Shown: one piece after another, positions 6,745 to 7,413 of the stretch
How positions within the stretch are numbered: the first letter of the stretch is position 1
Layout: each line of letters starts with the position of its first letter
Origin: Planctomycetota bacterium
Lineage (GTDB): Bacteria; Planctomycetota; Planctomycetia; Pirellulales; Pirellulaceae
Length of the DNA stretch: 7,413 nt
NCBI GenBank assembly: GCA_026692885.1
Contig: JAPLNJ010000731.1
Location: forward strand, 1-7,413
Direction: 5' to 3'
The notes under the pieces: generated by a model
The model's input: the letters and a program-made list of their open reading frames with translations, nothing else
Database searches by the model: none
What the model was told of the DNA's origin: nothing
Made by a program: the position numbers and the translations under genes

Positions 6745-6926
6745 TCGTCGAATTCGCCGGTGTCCCGGTCCGTGGCCCGCGGGACTTGCAGGACGAAGTG
6801 GAGCAGCGGCCGGTCGAATCGAAGCAGCAGCTGAAGGTCATCCGCGAAGGTCAGCCGGTGGTTTTGACGGTGACCCTCAAGCCGCTGCCGAAGGAGCGGG
6901 AACTTCGGAAAAGAGAGCGAAAATAG
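6720..6926 (+). pseudogene. Remnant of the HtrA PDZ domain in a shifted frame
   Basis: Read in the frame starting at 6720, the DNA encodes SGVGTNDVIVEFAGVPVRGP, then RDLQDEV, QQLKVIREGQPVVLTVTLKP and a basic tail ending at TAG 6924-6926. This is the second half of a PDZ domain as found in HtrA proteases (x-G-x-x-x-NDVIVEFAGxPVRGPRDLQ). The first part of the PDZ, including the YLGI-like ligand-binding loop, roughly 50-65 residues, is absent from the window. A GTG at 6741 overlaps the upstream TGA as GTGA, so re-initiation to give a 61-residue fragment is possible but unproven. Confidence 0.75.
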
Positions 6927-7033
6927 TCGAGAGACATCTGTGCTTTGGCTCTGCCATCCGTGCGAAAAGAAAAACAAGAAAAGTTGCACTTGGGCGAGCG
7001 GCAGGAAATCGCTTACCCAACTCAATGTAGGAT

Positions 7034-7070
7034 GGTCTTCCCAGACCGTCCCGATTGGCCCGGGAAGGCC
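7034..7070. repeat. Imperfect hairpin, probable dispersed repeat
   Basis: GGTCTTCCCAGACC (7034-7047) and GGCCCGGGAAGGCC (7057-7070) pair at 11 of 14 positions around a 9-base loop. The left arm is also internally self-complementary (GGTCT/AGACC). It lies about 110 bases after the PDZ remnant. GTAGGATGGTCTTCC-type strings are, to my memory, frequent between planctomycete genes; a genome search would be needed to confirm this. It could act as a terminator for the protease gene. Confidence 0.4.
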
Positions 7071-7151
7071 GACCTGCGGGTAAGTGGCATGGGGCGCAGG
7101 CCGCCGTTGAAGGAATTCTTCGCAGGCCCCTGCGAGGACATCTTCCGGCAA

Positions 7152-7198
7152 GGCCAGCCATTGGCTGATCCCGTTCCTTGGCTGGCCCATAGCCAAGG
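7152..7198 (+). repeat. Two overlapping, mutually exclusive hairpins
   Basis: GGCCAGCCA (7152-7160) pairs perfectly with TGGCTGGCC (7179-7187). Alternatively CCTTGGCT (7176-7183) pairs perfectly with AGCCAAGG (7191-7198) around a 7-base loop. Both use the same TTGGCT segment, so only one can form at a time. The pattern recalls an attenuator or a structured repeat, but no gene follows within the window on either strand to test that. Confidence 0.4.
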
Positions 7199-7413
7199 CC
7201 GGACTCATTGAAACATCGCATGGCAAAGACGCCATCCATGATGCGTGCAATACGCAGAAAACCCCACTCAAGCCCGTCTTCTACAGTTGCGCCCCACGTC
7301 CTGCGGATCAGGGCCGTGAAGTCCTTGGTTTTTCGGTGGTCGGTAGGTAGGCGACATCGAATCATGGTGCCACGTGTTGTGCAATATAGTTGACAATATT
7401 CGGACAATTTCGA

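Larger units (their letters stand above)
6927..7413. other. Intergenic region without a convincing gene
   Basis: About 490 bases follow the PDZ remnant. Open frames cross it on both strands, but none has a recognisable domain, a good ribosome binding site or a clear coding preference. The minus-strand frame from an ATG near 7407 runs into the protease remnant, as expected for a shadow or a decayed sequence. The stretch instead holds several short hairpins (7034-7070, 7120-7135, 7152-7198) and an AT-rich end containing TTGACA at 7391-7396, a possible -35 box for a gene beyond the window. Confidence 0.5.

Noticed and set aside
6945..7211. Plus-strand 88-residue open frame downstream of the PDZ remnant
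   Set aside because: No ribosome binding site or domain, and it is made largely of the hairpin repeats.
6877..7407. Minus-strand open frame of 176 residues at the right end
   Set aside because: No domain, Arg/Pro/Cys-rich, and it runs antisense into the PDZ remnant; a small gene near 7300-7400 cannot be fully excluded but is not supported.
1..7413. tRNA, rRNA, CRISPR, phage or defence genes
   Set aside because: No cloverleaf, direct-repeat array, integrase, nuclease-helicase or toxin-antitoxin signature was seen on either strand.

Overview
The window looks like a piece of a Planctomycetota chromosome, probably from the Pirellulales/Rhodopirellula-like lineages. This is inferred from gene content and style: a large VIT/von Willebrand A-type protein with a secretin-N-like module, a coiled-coil lipoprotein with a GGxDFDxxxGDDG core, high-GC coding DNA, long AT-poorer palindromic repeats between genes, and weak or absent Shine-Dalgarno sites. 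No 16S rRNA or other phylogenetic marker is present, so the assignment is not proven.

Layout, left to right: (1) The first 3 kb is the 3' part of a large plus-strand gene whose start lies outside the window. It encodes a von Willebrand factor A domain, the C-terminal part typical of VIT/vWA (inter-alpha-trypsin-inhibitor-like) proteins, a low-complexity linker carrying a lone WD40-like motif, a short TPR-like segment, a secretin-N/STN-like region and an alpha-helical tail. (2) A convergent gap (3015-3224) is dominated by a long nested palindrome. (3) A minus-strand lipoprotein gene (3225-4289) has a clear lipobox and an N-terminal coiled coil. (4) A 412-base gap (4290-4701) holds a candidate promoter for the lipoprotein gene, a second, unrelated long palindrome with 32-base arms, and two copies of a short TGCTAGCACT-type repeat. 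(5) rnc (4702-5652, minus) encodes RNase III with all catalytic acidic residues and an unusual N-terminal extension of about 85 residues. (6) A divergent gap of 222 bases leads to (7) an HtrA/DegP-family periplasmic serine protease (plus). Its protease domain is complete, but its PDZ domain has been cut by an apparent internal deletion with a frameshift; the rest of the PDZ is still readable in another frame up to 6926. (8) The last 487 bases (6927-7413) carry no convincing gene but several small hairpins and a probable dispersed repeat.

The genes do not form an obvious operon or pathway. rnc and the lipoprotein gene share a strand but are separated by 412 bases with a palindrome; the others are convergent or divergent. 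Three of the four proteins are probably exported or act in envelope/periplasm quality control or architecture, while RNase III is a cytoplasmic RNA-processing enzyme. I see no phage, CRISPR, toxin-antitoxin or other defence system here. The most notable points are the broken HtrA, the mosaic architecture of the vWA protein and the density of different intergenic palindromes.
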